A stretch of 64,000 nucleotides of DNA, taken from Pirellulimonas nuda (GTDB lineage Bacteria > Planctomycetota > Planctomycetia > Pirellulales > Lacipirellulaceae). The stretch lies in NCBI RefSeq assembly GCF_007750855.1, contig NZ_CP036291.1, positions 248,001-312,000 of the forward strand, read 5' to 3'. Below are positions 19,705 to 28,357 of this stretch, piece by piece. The notes below the pieces were generated by a model. That model was not told the DNA's origin, ran no database searches, and saw only the letters and a program-made list of their open reading frames with translations. The stretch's first letter is position 1. Each line of letters opens with the position of its first letter. The position numbers and the translations under genes were made by a program.

Positions 19705-20134
19705 AGCGGGAGCAAGAATCGGGGTGGCGGCTGCGGGAATAGGAATTGTCCTTTTGTCCGTCGCTGGGGGGAGTGATTTTCGGACAAAACCCCCCCTCGA
19801 CCGGCAGCTTACCGCGGCCTGGGCGGTTTTGGCGAGTTAGGCAGCGCCGCCGAGGGGACCTTTGGTGCTGCTAGGATCGCTGGGGTGGACACATCGGGGC
19901 TCAAGTGGACACCTCGGGGACAAAAGTCGCGCACGTGGGTTGGTCGTCTTCAAACCAGTCGAAAGGGGGGCGCCGTCGCCTCTGGGCGCTGCAAACGGCG
20001 CGGTAGAAGCCAGCCGCCCACGCTCCTGCGATAACGCTACGCAACCCGGTATTGTCGGGCCGCGCGTGGCTATTTGCTACCGCATTCTTGGCGATTCGTG
20101 ACGCGTGCTGCTCGGGCGGATCGCCCGGGGTGCG
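19705..20134. other. 430-bp gap between thiS and thiG
   Basis: No coding sequence is supported. The half near thiG carries TTTTGTCC/GGACAAAA motifs (about 19747-19790) like those at 12957-13250. At 19885-19925 are two GTGGACAC-type repeats and a further GGACAAAA. No thiamine-pyrophosphate riboswitch consensus was recognised here or upstream of thiS. Confidence 0.5.
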
Positions 20135-20338
20135 CTAGCCGCCGCCGACCAGCGTGACCACCTCTAGGCGGTCGCCGGGGGCGAGCAGCGTCTGGGCGTG
20201 CAGGGCCCGCGGCACGACCGCTAGGTTCCGCTCGACCGCGACGTGCTTCACGCGGATCTCTAGCAGCTCTAGCAGGTCGCTCACGGAGGCGCCTTCGGGC
20301 GCCTCGCGCGGCTCGCCGTTGACCTCGATCTGAATCAT
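20135..20338 (-). CDS. thiS: Sulfur carrier protein ThiS
   Basis: 67 residues from [16 protein letters not shown]. It is a ubiquitin-fold carrier ending LVGGG; the C-terminal Gly-Gly is the site of adenylation and thiocarboxylation in thiazole biosynthesis. The ATG at 20338 gives the family length; the frame extends to 20395 but lacks family features there. It works with ThiG downstream. The ThiF-type adenylating enzyme is not in the window. Confidence 0.9.
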   Translation of the reverse strand: MIQIEVNGEPREAPEGASVSDLLELLEIRVKHVAVERNLAVVPRALHAQTLLAPGDRLEVVTLVGGG

Positions 20339-20387
20339 GCCGGTTGCCGAAGCAGGTGTCGCCAAAGAAGGGGCCGCCGAACAGCGG

Positions 20388-20424
20388 CCACTCACTATTC
20401 ACCACTCACTATTCACCACTCACC
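20388..20424. repeat. 14-bp tandem repeat, about 2.6 copies
   Basis: A CCACTCACTATTCA unit repeats without change at 20388-20401 and 20402-20415 and continues partially to 20424. It lies in the 100-bp gap between thiS and the next gene. Copies this short can vary in number. Confidence 0.85.
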
Positions 20425-20439
20425 AACCACCGCCCCGTG

Positions 20440-20985
20440 CTACTCCCGCACAAAGGCGGTCCGCAACTTCACCTTATCGAGCGGCACAAAGGTGCCCATG
20501 AACGGCTTGCCCGAGGAAAACTGGGTCGTGTTGAACGGCAGGGCGTAGGCGGCCGCTTCGCCGCTGGTGACGTCGACCACGTAGATCACGCTGCTGCCGA
20601 GCTGGAAGCCGGCCGAACCGCGGGGGATCTCGGCGTTGCCGGTGATCATGATGTAGTTCGAGGCGCGGCCCCCGCCGGAGGTCGCGAAGTCTTTGGTGAT
20701 GTTGTACTCGTAGAAATTGGTGAACTTGGGCGAAGCGTTGCGACCCCCAGGCCTCGGGTTGATGACGGCCGCCTTGAGGTCGCCGGTCAGCTTGTCGAGG
20801 AAGTACAGCGCCTCGACCCCGTCGCCCGCCAGCCCGGTGGCGACGGTGAAGTTGTCGACCGATTCGGTCGCCGACGCGTGCAGCCTCTGCTGGGGCCACA
20901 GGCCTGCCAGGTTCATCCCCAGCACGGCGCCAACCATCAGGCCGGCCGCGGCGTAGAACCAGCGGGATTGGTGGGTAGCGTGCAT
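20440..20985 (-). CDS. Conserved secreted or membrane-anchored protein, unknown function
   Basis: 181 residues. The N-terminal helix WFYAAAGLMVGAVLGMNLAGL is a signal anchor. The remaining region is beta-rich, with GVEALYFLDKLTGDLKAAV, YNITKDF, YIMITGNAEI and SVIYVVDVTSG, which looks like a blade-type repeat. GGAGAG lies 6 nt before the ATG at 20985. It resembles conserved planctomycete proteins of unknown role; no enzymatic residues are visible. Confidence 0.7.
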   Translation of the reverse strand: MHATHQSRWFYAAAGLMVGAVLGMNLAGLWPQQRLHASATESVDNFTVATGLAGDGVEALYFLDKLTGDLKAAVINPRPGGRNASPKFTNFYEYNITKDFATSGGGRASNYIMITGNAEIPRGSAGFQLGSSVIYVVDVTSGEAAAYALPFNTTQFSSGKPFMGTFVPLDKVKLRTAFVRE

Positions 20986-21314
20986 GAATCACTCTCCGAG
21001 AAGAGGTAAGTTGTTGTGGTAACCCGATAGTATCGCGATACAACTCCGCTCGCCAGCATCCCGACAGATCATGCGGCCCGCGACCGAGGCCGCAGGCCGA
21101 CCCAGATTCCCCTCCCCCCGCAGGGGGAGGGGCTAGGGGAGGGGGTTTGTACTGCGAAGCGTAGTCGCGCTCAGTGAGCCCCGCAGCGGCGACGGCGGCT
21201 CCAGGGCGCCCGGTCGCCGCTGCGGGGCTGATCACCACACTTACGCACCCTTTTTCTAGAATCTCAAAGATTCCGCGCATGCCGCCCCCCGCGGCGGCAA
21301 CTATCCTTTCAGCC
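20986..21314. other. Divergent intergenic region with a palindromic repeat
   Basis: This gap separates a minus-strand secreted protein from the plus-strand sigma-factor gene, so both promoters should lie here. A C-rich/G-rich palindromic repeat (CCCCTCCCC...GGGGAGGGG type) occupies about 21109-21160; a related element lies at 22635-22690. The frame from 21174 is open, but the sigma-factor start at 21315 is preferred. Confidence 0.55.
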
Positions 21315-21878
21315 ATGGCGACCAGCGACCCCCAACCCGCCGCGGCCCTGATTCCGGCAGATGCGTTTGCGCAGCACGCCCCGTGGCTGCGGGGGGTGCT
21401 GCTAGCAAGGTTACGAGACCCACACGCGGCCGAGGAGGCGCTGCAGGAAGTAGCCACGGCGCTCGCCCGCGACGGCGCCCGGCTGCGCGACCCCGCCAAG
21501 CTGGGCCCGTGGCTCTACCGCGTGGCGGTGGTCACGGCCCTGCAGCACCGCAGACGCGAGGGGCGTCGGCGGAAGCGGGTGGGCCGTTACTGGCAACGCG
21601 AGGGCTTCAGCGAACACGACGACCAGCAGCCCGACCCGCTCGACTGGCTGCTGGAACAAGAACAACGGACTTTGGTGCGGACGGCCCTCGACCGGCTGCC
21701 GACCCGCGACGCAGAGATCTTGCTGCTCAAGTACTCACAGGACTGGAGCTACCAACAAATTGCCGACCACCTGGGCCTGAGGCTGCCGGCCGTCGAGGGC
21801 CGGCTGCACCGGGCCCGCAAGCGGCTGCGAGGCGTGCTGGTAGCGGCCGACCCGTCGCTGGCCGTTTCGCATTCGTAG
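21315..21878 (+). CDS. ECF-type RNA polymerase sigma factor
   Basis: 187 residues. Region 2 includes ARLRDPHAAEEALQEVATALARD. The C-terminal region 4 is a helix-turn-helix, LPTRDAEILLLKYSQDWSYQQIADHLGL, followed by EGRLHRARKRLRG. The ATG at 21315 gives a normal ECF length; the frame is open further upstream. It is immediately followed by a putative anti-sigma gene with no gap, and then a PDZ protein, suggesting a signal-responsive operon. Confidence 0.88.
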   Translation: MATSDPQPAAALIPADAFAQHAPWLRGVLLARLRDPHAAEEALQEVATALARDGARLRDPAKLGPWLYRVAVVTALQHRRREGRRRKRVGRYWQREGFSEHDDQQPDPLDWLLEQEQRTLVRTALDRLPTRDAEILLLKYSQDWSYQQIADHLGLRLPAVEGRLHRARKRLRGVLVAADPSLAVSHS

Positions 21879-22622
21879 ATGTCGCCCACTTACCAAATCC
21901 ATGACGAAATGGCGATGAACCTCCCTATCACCGACACGCTGCTCGACCGGTTTGCCGATGGCGAGCTGACGCCGATCGAAGAGCGGGCGCTGCTCGCCTC
22001 GCTCGACGCCGCGCCCGACGGCTGGCGCCGCTGCGCGCTGGCGATGGTCGAAGCCCGGGTGCTGGGCCGGCAGATGAAGGGGCTCGTAGCGGCCCCAACA
22101 GCGGCCCCAACAACGGCGCCCGCAGCGGTCGCTCCCAAGCCGACGCCGCGGACCACCCCAAACGCTGCGTGGCTCACGCTCGCCGCGGGGTTGCTGATCG
22201 GAATCGGAATGACCGCGCTTGTCACTTCCAACAACGGGTGGTTCCCCAGCCCAAACACCGTCGCGCAATCAGACGGAGCGCCCACCACGGATTCACCCAT
22301 AGCCGACGGGCTCCGCCCCGTCGAAGCTCTGCCGCAAGCGCCCATTCACGCCAACGAATCCATCACCCTTTGGTTTCACAACAACCAAGGGGAGCGTCAC
22401 TCGGTGCAGGTCCCGCTGGTCGACGCGGCCGAGCTGAACGACCGCTACGACATGGAGTTCCAATCGGCCGTCTCGGAAGACCTACGCCGCGACCTCGAAC
22501 AAAACGGTTACCGCCTCACCACCCGTCAGCGTTACGCGCCGCTCTACCTCGAAGGGGGCCGGCCGTTCGTGGTGCCGGTGGAAGACACCCAGATCACCCC
22601 GGTGGCGTACGAAGTGCTGTGA
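21879..22622 (+). CDS. Putative membrane-bound anti-sigma factor
   Basis: 247 residues as annotated. The start ATG directly follows the sigma-factor stop; an internal ATG at 21909 is also possible because no Shine-Dalgarno sequence is visible. The N-terminal part, LPITDTLLDRFADGELTPIEERALLASL, resembles the short helical anti-sigma domain of planctomycete sensors. A membrane helix (about 97-117) follows an Ala/Thr/Pro linker, then an extracytoplasmic domain of about 130 residues with no known fold signature. The position next to an ECF gene is the main support for the function. Confidence 0.68.
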   Translation: MSPTYQIHDEMAMNLPITDTLLDRFADGELTPIEERALLASLDAAPDGWRRCALAMVEARVLGRQMKGLVAAPTAAPTTAPAAVAPKPTPRTTPNAAWLTLAAGLLIGIGMTALVTSNNGWFPSPNTVAQSDGAPTTDSPIADGLRPVEALPQAPIHANESITLWFHNNQGERHSVQVPLVDAAELNDRYDMEFQSAVSEDLRRDLEQNGYRLTTRQRYAPLYLEGGRPFVVPVEDTQITPVAYEVL

Positions 22623-22740
22623 GGCGCCTCGTGGTTCAAAGTCCCCCTCGCCCCGCGGGGGGAGGGGGCTAGGGGAGGGGGTTTGCGGCGGAGCAACCGC
22701 CCGCCTCCGAAGAGAGCAAGGAGCAAGTTATTAGATGGTT

Positions 22741-22818
22741 GAAGGGGTACCCGATGCGACCCCCTTCCCCGACCCCTCCCCCTGCCGGGGAGGGGAGAAC
22801 GCGCAAGCTATCCCGAAC
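22741..22818 (+). repeat. Palindromic repeat related to the insert in the third lipopeptide gene
   Basis: The core CCCCTCCCCCTGCCGGGGAG forms a hairpin and continues with ACGCGCAAGC. Nearly the same stretch occurs at about 53070-53150 inside the coding sequence of the nonribosomal peptide synthetase. Here it is purely intergenic, upstream of the PDZ gene. Confidence 0.8.
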
Positions 22819-22862
22819 ATGTGTTCGGAGCATTTCACACTTTTTTGTTTAGGAGACGTACG

Positions 22863-24032
22863 ATGCGAGTGATCTTTGGTCGCGCCCTGTTGGGCATGGT
22901 GGTCGCCGCCGGCGTAGCGCCGGCCCTGGCGCAGGTGAATGTTGACGCCCCCGGCGCCAAGGTCGAGGTGGGCCCCGACAACGGTCCGGGCGCCGTAGAT
23001 GTTGACGCGGGGGGCGGCAACGGCGTCCGTGTGAACGCCCCCGGGGTGCGGGTGCGTGTGGGGGGCGCTGAAGGCAACACGATTCAGGTCGGCCCGGACG
23101 GCGTCCCCGTGATGCCGCGGCCCGACACCACGCTCGTGGCCCCCGACGCGGCGCCTGCGCCGCGCTACTGGCTGGGGGTCGTCGGCGGCGAGGTGAGCCC
23201 CGAGCTGCGGGCCCAGCTCAACCTGGAAGGGACCGGCGTGATCGTGCGTGAGGTGGTGGCCGACAGCCCCGCCGAGAAGGCGGGCGTCAAGGCGTTCGAC
23301 ATCATCGTCGGAAGCGCTAATGGGGACGGGGGCGAAGCGGCCATCGGCTCGATGGACGACCTCAGCCGGCTGGTGGCCGAGGTCGGCGTCGAGGGTGGCC
23401 AGTTCGACCTGCAAGTGATCCGTGGCGGCAAGCAGATGTCGCTGGCGGTCACCCCCGAGGCGCGTCCCAACCAGCCCGAGCGCCCGTTGACGCGTGAGCC
23501 GGGCGTGGCGATTGACGGCCCGAACAACTTCCACTTCCGCTTGTTCGGCCCGGGCGCCATGGTGCAGCAGCAGCGAGTAGAGCAGTACGTGGTCGATGGC
23601 ACTTCGGTAAAAATCGAAACCCAGAACGGCCAGACGAGCGTCCAAGTCGAGCGCGACGGTGATAGCTGGGACCTCGATCCCAACGTCCCCGAGGCGCTGG
23701 CGCAACTGCCGGCCGACGTGCGGGTGACGGTCGACGGCATCCTCGCCAAGCGCGACGCCAACCAGGGCCCGGTGAACGTAGACGTCGACGTCGACGGCCT
23801 GCTGAACCGCTTGCCGCAGATCTTCCAGAACCGCGGCGCCCGCCGCGGGATGATGAGCGACCCTGACATGCAGCAGGAGTTCGAGCGGATGCGGGCCGAG
23901 CTGCGTGAGATGCGTAAGCAGCTCGGCATGCCGGCCGAGAACGAGGCCCCGGCGTTCGACCCGAACGCCCCCGCCCCCCCGGCGGCCGTGGCGCCAAAGA
24001 TCGACATCGAGATCCCGGCCGACGCCGAGTGA
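22863..24032 (+). CDS. Secreted PDZ-domain protein
   Basis: 389 residues. AGGAG lies 7 nt before the ATG at 22863. A signal peptide (MRVIFGRALLGMVVAAGVAPALA) is followed by an Asp/Gly/Val-rich region with DVDAPGAKVEVGP-like repeats. A PDZ domain sits at about residues 100-200 (YWLGVVGGEVSPELRAQL, GVIVREVVADSPAEKAGVK, FDIIVGSANG). The C-terminal half contains a short charged helix and a Pro/Ala-rich tail. No protease triad is present, so it probably binds peptides or partners in the periplasm. It is the distal gene of the sigma and anti-sigma unit and ends before a strong terminator. Confidence 0.82.
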   Translation: MRVIFGRALLGMVVAAGVAPALAQVNVDAPGAKVEVGPDNGPGAVDVDAGGGNGVRVNAPGVRVRVGGAEGNTIQVGPDGVPVMPRPDTTLVAPDAAPAPRYWLGVVGGEVSPELRAQLNLEGTGVIVREVVADSPAEKAGVKAFDIIVGSANGDGGEAAIGSMDDLSRLVAEVGVEGGQFDLQVIRGGKQMSLAVTPEARPNQPERPLTREPGVAIDGPNNFHFRLFGPGAMVQQQRVEQYVVDGTSVKIETQNGQTSVQVERDGDSWDLDPNVPEALAQLPADVRVTVDGILAKRDANQGPVNVDVDVDGLLNRLPQIFQNRGARRGMMSDPDMQQEFERMRAELREMRKQLGMPAENEAPAFDPNAPAPPAAVAPKIDIEIPADAE

Positions 24033-24086
24033 GCGCGTAGGGTGTACGAAGTACACCGGCAGCGGATTAGATGAAGCATTAGATCA

Positions 24087-24121
24087 GCGTGGGGCGCCCG
24101 CAGGGCGCCCCACGCTTTTTT
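24087..24121 (+). terminator. Rho-independent terminator after the PDZ gene
   Basis: A perfect 13-bp stem (24087-24099 with 24103-24115) has a three-base GCA loop and is followed by six T residues. This is among the clearest terminators in the window and closes the sigma/anti-sigma/PDZ unit. A small palindrome, AGGGTGTACGAAGTACACC, sits at 24039-24057 between the stop codon and the hairpin. Confidence 0.95.
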
Positions 24122-24228
24122 CAAGGAAGATCGGAGAGCCGCTTACTGGCGTGCGCGGCTCGGGGAGGTTCGGGGATCGTCGAGCGAGAGCAAGCAGACA
24201 ACCTGGTTGGACAATTTGGTCTGCGTGG

Positions 24229-24486
24229 TTACGGCGCCGCTTCGGCCTTGGCCTCTGACGCCGGCTGCCCGGATCGGCCTCGCAGAACTAGGCGGGCGGC
24301 CAGCAGCGCTACGGCGACCGGCCCCCAATAGAAGGTGAGCAGGAACCGCACGACGGCGCCGACGCCTTGGCTCTCTCCGGCGTCGGGGCCAAGTCCGTCA
24401 CGCAGCAGCCAACAGAACGGCCCCACTAGCAAGACCCAGAAAAGGGTTAGCCCATCAAGGATCGCCGAGGCCGTGCGTCGCATCAT
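24229..24486 (-). CDS. Small two-helix membrane protein, unknown function
   Basis: 85 residues starting MMRRTASAILDGLTLFWVLL. There are two membrane helices (about 10-28 and 45-67) and a short charged tail. GGAG lies 5 nt before the first ATG at 24486. The intervening loop and tail are hydrophilic. No family is recognised. Confidence 0.6.
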   Translation of the reverse strand: MMRRTASAILDGLTLFWVLLVGPFCWLLRDGLGPDAGESQGVGAVVRFLLTFYWGPVAVALLAARLVLRGRSGQPASEAKAEAAP

Positions 24487-24597
24487 CTCGTCTCCGGCTT
24501 GTACGGTGTGCTACCCCGCGGGTGGTTTCCCGCTTCGCTGAGAACCCATGTTACCAGGCTACGCGGCTCGGGGAGATTCGATGATTCGTCCCCCAGG

Positions 24598-24720
24598 CCC
24601 GGAGGGCCGGCGGCGTATAGCCAGGGGCGCGAGCCCCTGGACATCTCACGCGCATCCGATGGAAAGCCCCGGAGGGGCGACGGCGCTTCGGGTCGCCACG
24701 CGCCGTCGCCCCTCCGGGGC
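24598..24720 (+). repeat. 123-bp composite palindromic repeat
   Basis: It begins with a CCCGGAGGGCCGGCGGCG block, then TATAGCCAGGGGCGCGAGCC, followed by a large inverted repeat (GCCCCGGAGGGGCGACGGCG facing its complement near 24701-24720). A very similar element with the same order of blocks lies at 33275-33400, and a shorter relative at about 32577-32626. Confidence 0.85.
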
Positions 24721-24731
24721 CGCCGCCTCGC

Positions 24732-25502
24732 TTATGCGTCGGGCTTCCCTGGTGGGTGGGGTTGGCTGCTTAGCCCGCGGTCTGCTGGGTTGTTGTAGTC
24801 GAACGCGTCACGCGAGCTCAACAAATCGTCCGGGGCGTCCAACAGCAACCAGACGATGAAACCCGCCGCCTCGTCGGGCTCGGCCAGCTCGCCCCGCTCG
24901 ATTATCCCCGCAAAAGCCGCGGCTGTTTCGGTCTGCGACGCGAGCACCGTCGCCACGATCTGTGTGTTGACCGCGCCGGGGAACACGCGGAACGAGCGCG
25001 TCCGGGCCAGCTCTTCGCGGGCGCACCTAGCGGCCATTTGCGCGCCGGCCTTGACGATTGAGTAGGCGGACCAGCCGATGCGTACGGCGCTGGCGGAATA
25101 GCTGTCGACGAACGCCATCCGCCGAATCGCGTGATCGCGACTCAAAGCCTGGTACAAAGCAATCGGCGCGCCGACGTGGATCCGGAAGTGCTCCGCCAGC
25201 GCGTCTGGGTCGATCCGCTCGTACGGCTCTAGCGGCACGAGCGAGCCGGCGGCGTGCACGATGCCGGCGACCTCTACCGCAGGCGGCAGGCACGCCGCGA
25301 CACGCTCGACGCCCGCCGCGGTCGACAGGTCGGCGCCCAGGGCCGTCAGACGCGGCCCGCACTGGGCCTGCAGCGACGCGAGGCGCTCCTGCGACCGCCC
25401 CACGGCGACAACCGCGCGCCCCCGAGCCGACAGGGCCGTCGCCACGGCCCGCCCGATCCCCTGAGTGGCGCCGGTCACGATGAACGTTGGTAGTGTCTCC
25501 AC
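24732..25502 (-). CDS. Short-chain dehydrogenase/reductase (SDR)
   Basis: 256 residues. The Rossmann motif is TGATQGIG, the active-site Tyr and Lys are in YSIVK, and the upstream Ser lies in VDSYSAS. A GTG at 25502 is chosen because GAGGAG is 6 nt upstream; the apparent earlier ATG at 25556 has no supporting site. The protein probably reduces a carbonyl using NAD(P)H; the substrate is unknown and sepiapterin/benzil-reductase-like members are the closest type by length. Its C-terminus runs to the edge of the neighbouring repeat, with the last 15 residues unlike SDRs. Confidence 0.85.
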   Translation of the reverse strand: METLPTFIVTGATQGIGRAVATALSARGRAVVAVGRSQERLASLQAQCGPRLTALGADLSTAAGVERVAACLPPAVEVAGIVHAAGSLVPLEPYERIDPDALAEHFRIHVGAPIALYQALSRDHAIRRMAFVDSYSASAVRIGWSAYSIVKAGAQMAARCAREELARTRSFRVFPGAVNTQIVATVLASQTETAAAFAGIIERGELAEPDEAAGFIVWLLLDAPDDLLSSRDAFDYNNPADRGLSSQPHPPGKPDA

Positions 25503-25636
25503 CTTGAGCTCCTCAACACAAAGGATGGTCCAACCGACCCAGGCTCTCCTCTGCAATCGTAGCCCGACGCATCAGCGAGGGTGAAGCGGCGACCGCGTCG
25601 CCGCCTCGCTCACGCGTCTGGCTACGATGGGCGTCC

Positions 25637-27031
25637 TCACTCGATCCGCTTGGCCGTCTGCCGAACGCCGTTCTGAAACAACTCCAGCGTGTTGCAGCGG
25701 CCCGCGCGGTCGACCTTGAACGTTAGCTCTGCGTCCACCACTTTGTAAAACCACTTGGTGTCGCTGCGGGGGTAAACCGGCAGCATCTGCTGGCCGGTGA
25801 GGCCGACCATGAGTTGGTCCCCTTCGACCGCCACGGTGAACACCGCGCCGGGCTGGATCTGGTACTTGCCGACGTACCGCTCCATCGTCTCCGGCGCCAC
25901 CACAACGCGCTTGTCGAACTTACGCGGCTTCTCGCTTGCGCCCGCCAGCATGCGGACGAGCTGCTCCGCGAGCTGGTCGACCTCGCCCGTGGCGGTGTTC
26001 GTGAGCACCACCGCCGCGGCGTCGTGCTTGCGGCTGACGAACACCGCAGCGTGGTAGCCGCCGGTTTGGCCGTTGTGCCAGCGGGTGTCGCCGTCGCGGG
26101 CGACGTGCCAGCCCAGGCCCATCGCGAAGTCGGCCTCGGCGATGGGCTTCTGGTGCACCTGCCACGCGAGGTCGATCGCCTGGCCCAGTTTCCCCTCGGG
26201 GGGATGGAGCTGCGCGCCGGCGAAGCGCAGCATGTCGTCCGTGGTTGAGCGGATCCCGCCGGCGCCCGCCAGCTTGTTCAGGTCCCACGTGTGGCCCTTG
26301 GGGCCGCCATCGAGGTGGGGCGGCGCCAGGCGGGCCTGCTGGTCGTCGCTGAGCTTGATGCGTGTGTCGGTGAGCCCCAACGGCGCCGCGACCTGGCTCT
26401 CCAGCAGCGCCGCGTAGCTGGTCTTCTGTTCTTGGGCCAGCAGCTCGCCCAGCAGGCCGGCGCCGAAGTTGGAGTACGCCATCTCTTCGCCCGGCTTCTT
26501 GCGTGGCTGATTCGTAACCAAGAACGCGGCCAAGCGCCGGCCGTCGTAGTCGGCGTACGGGTTGTTCGGGTCGCTGGGGTCGAGGTTGTCGGGGAGCCGG
26601 GGGAGCCCCGAGGTGTGCGTCGCCAGGTGCCACAGCCGGATGGGGAGCGCCGCGTCGCGCCGCTTCATCACCACCCCGGCCGGCAACAGCTCGTCGACCG
26701 GCGTGACCAGCGACACCCGGTTGTTGGCGACCGCGTCCGCCAGCAGCAGGCTGGTGAACACCTTGGAGACCGAGCCGATCTCGTAGACCGTTTTGCCATC
26801 GGGCGCCCGCGCATCGTCCGCCGAGAAGCGCCCGTAGCCGCGGACCACGCTCTGATCCCCCTTGCGGACCCCGACCGACATGCCGACCACCGTCCCGCTG
26901 TCGGCGTAGGGCTGCGCGAGCCGATCGACCTGGGCGGCGAGTTCTGCGTCGGCGTCCGCGGCGGAAACCACGGCGGGGGCGCCGGCGGCGATCAGCAGCA
27001 CGGTTGCGAACAATCCTACGTGGTTTTTCAT
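25637..27031 (-). CDS. Secreted serine hydrolase of the class C beta-lactamase / penicillin-binding family
   Basis: 464 residues from MKNHVGLFATVLLI, a signal peptide. The catalytic motifs are SVSK (Ser and Lys), YSN, and HNGQTGG in the third position. A C-terminal domain of about 100 residues (VVAPETMERYVGKYQIQPG, VYPRSDTKWFYK) is typical of these proteins. It may hydrolyse peptides, esters or lactams in the periplasm. Resistance activity cannot be inferred from these motifs alone. ATG 27031 precedes the signal peptide. Confidence 0.85.
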   Translation of the reverse strand: MKNHVGLFATVLLIAAGAPAVVSAADADAELAAQVDRLAQPYADSGTVVGMSVGVRKGDQSVVRGYGRFSADDARAPDGKTVYEIGSVSKVFTSLLLADAVANNRVSLVTPVDELLPAGVVMKRRDAALPIRLWHLATHTSGLPRLPDNLDPSDPNNPYADYDGRRLAAFLVTNQPRKKPGEEMAYSNFGAGLLGELLAQEQKTSYAALLESQVAAPLGLTDTRIKLSDDQQARLAPPHLDGGPKGHTWDLNKLAGAGGIRSTTDDMLRFAGAQLHPPEGKLGQAIDLAWQVHQKPIAEADFAMGLGWHVARDGDTRWHNGQTGGYHAAVFVSRKHDAAAVVLTNTATGEVDQLAEQLVRMLAGASEKPRKFDKRVVVAPETMERYVGKYQIQPGAVFTVAVEGDQLMVGLTGQQMLPVYPRSDTKWFYKVVDAELTFKVDRAGRCNTLELFQNGVRQTAKRIE

Positions 27032-27222
27032 GAGGGGTAGCTCTACGCGGGTGGGTGGCTGTCGGGAAAAGAGATTGGGTGGTGGTAGTTCGCGTATGGT
27101 AGCCAAGTCTTGGCGGGAGATGGGTGGCTGGCGCCGGAGCTTTCGAGTGCGGGCGCGAACTTTCGAAAACTCCGGGCGCTGACGCTAGCGGCTCAATAAG
27201 GACCAGCGGAGGCCGACCCGCC

Positions 27223-28257
27223 CTACCTCCGGCGGCTCAGCAGCGCCGCCCCCACGTGCTGCGTGAGCGTCGCGACCACGATCAACAAGATCGCTAGCGG
27301 TTGGTCCCCCGGGGTTTGGGCGGCCAGGGCGTGGGCCAGGCCGGTGTGTTTCATGCTCAGGCCGAAGGCGAGCGCCAGGCGCGTCTCGCCCGAGAGCTTG
27401 AAGACCCACGCGGCCAGCGCCGCGCCGAGGATCCCCACGCCGCACACCGCGATGCTCAGCACCACCGCCGCGATCAGCACGCCCGGCTTGGGCTCGGCGA
27501 GGAACTGCGGCAGCACCCGCGCGGCGTTGATGTAGTTGAGCGCCAGCAGGCTGGCGGCCGAGGCGACGGAGAAGAGGGTGCGGGAGTGGGCGATGAACTT
27601 CGCCCCCAGCAGCCGGCGGACGGCGAGCCCCAGCAGCGTGGGCGCCAGCACCCACACCAAGAACGCCCAGCCAGAGAAGTGGCGGACGAGCGTCTCAACG
27701 GCGCCCTCCTGCGTGGCGCTGAGGCTCATCCCCATCAATCGTAAGAGCGGCGGCGTGAACCACGCGCCCACCAGCAGCGAGAGGACCACCAGCGCGACGC
27801 TCCACGCCAGGTCGCCCCCGGACTGCTGCGCCCAGCCGGCAGAGCTGTTGGCGACCGGCATCGCGGCCACCAACGCCAGCCCCAGCAGCAGGCCCGCCGC
27901 GTCGGGCGCCGAGAGCACCGCGGGCGCCGTGTAGCCGGCCAGCAGCACCACCAGCCCGGGGCCGATCCACACCAGCGCCAGCGAGAGGGCCATCGCCAGC
28001 GGCCGCTGCATGGCGGTCCGCAGCCTGGCGGGGTCCACCTGAACCGCGGCGCAAAACAGCAGCACGGCCACTAGCAGCATCGCGGGGCCGCCGATATCGA
28101 GGTCGGGCCGCATCGCCGCCGGCAGCAGGCTGGCGGGGACCAGGTCGACAAACCGCCAGCCGCTGATCCGCACCCCGGGGCCCGGCACGAGCGCCGCCAG
28201 CGCGTACACCGCCAGCAGCAGCCAGATCAGGTTGCGGCGGGTCCACTCAGCGATCAT
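27223..28257 (-). CDS. BASS-family (bile acid:sodium symporter-like) membrane transporter
   Basis: 344 residues with about nine to ten membrane helices. The motif PVANSSAGWAQQSGGDLAWS fits the crossing-helix and ion-binding region of this superfamily, followed by typical hydrophobic repeats and an SMKHTGLAHALA segment in the second half. It probably couples sodium entry to transport of an organic anion or other metabolite. The substrate cannot be predicted. Confidence 0.83.
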   Translation of the reverse strand: MIAEWTRRNLIWLLLAVYALAALVPGPGVRISGWRFVDLVPASLLPAAMRPDLDIGGPAMLLVAVLLFCAAVQVDPARLRTAMQRPLAMALSLALVWIGPGLVVLLAGYTAPAVLSAPDAAGLLLGLALVAAMPVANSSAGWAQQSGGDLAWSVALVVLSLLVGAWFTPPLLRLMGMSLSATQEGAVETLVRHFSGWAFLVWVLAPTLLGLAVRRLLGAKFIAHSRTLFSVASAASLLALNYINAARVLPQFLAEPKPGVLIAAVVLSIAVCGVGILGAALAAWVFKLSGETRLALAFGLSMKHTGLAHALAAQTPGDQPLAILLIVVATLTQHVGAALLSRRR

Positions 28258-28357
28258 GCGCGTGGGGCGAGGGGTCAGCGGGGGGCGTGAACCCCCAGTC
28301 TACCCACCATCGCCCAAGCTGGGGACACGAACCGTAGGGCGGGGCCTGCCCTACGGA

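Noticed and set aside
20388-20424. CRISPR-like array
   Set aside because: The repeat is 14 bp, tandem without spacers, and no cas gene is present.
20339-20439. Thiamine-pyrophosphate riboswitch upstream of thiS
   Set aside because: No conserved THI-element blocks were recognised; the gap is mostly a tandem repeat.
25637-27031. Beta-lactam resistance gene
   Set aside because: The motifs are those of a broad serine hydrolase family; a dedicated beta-lactamase cannot be claimed from them.
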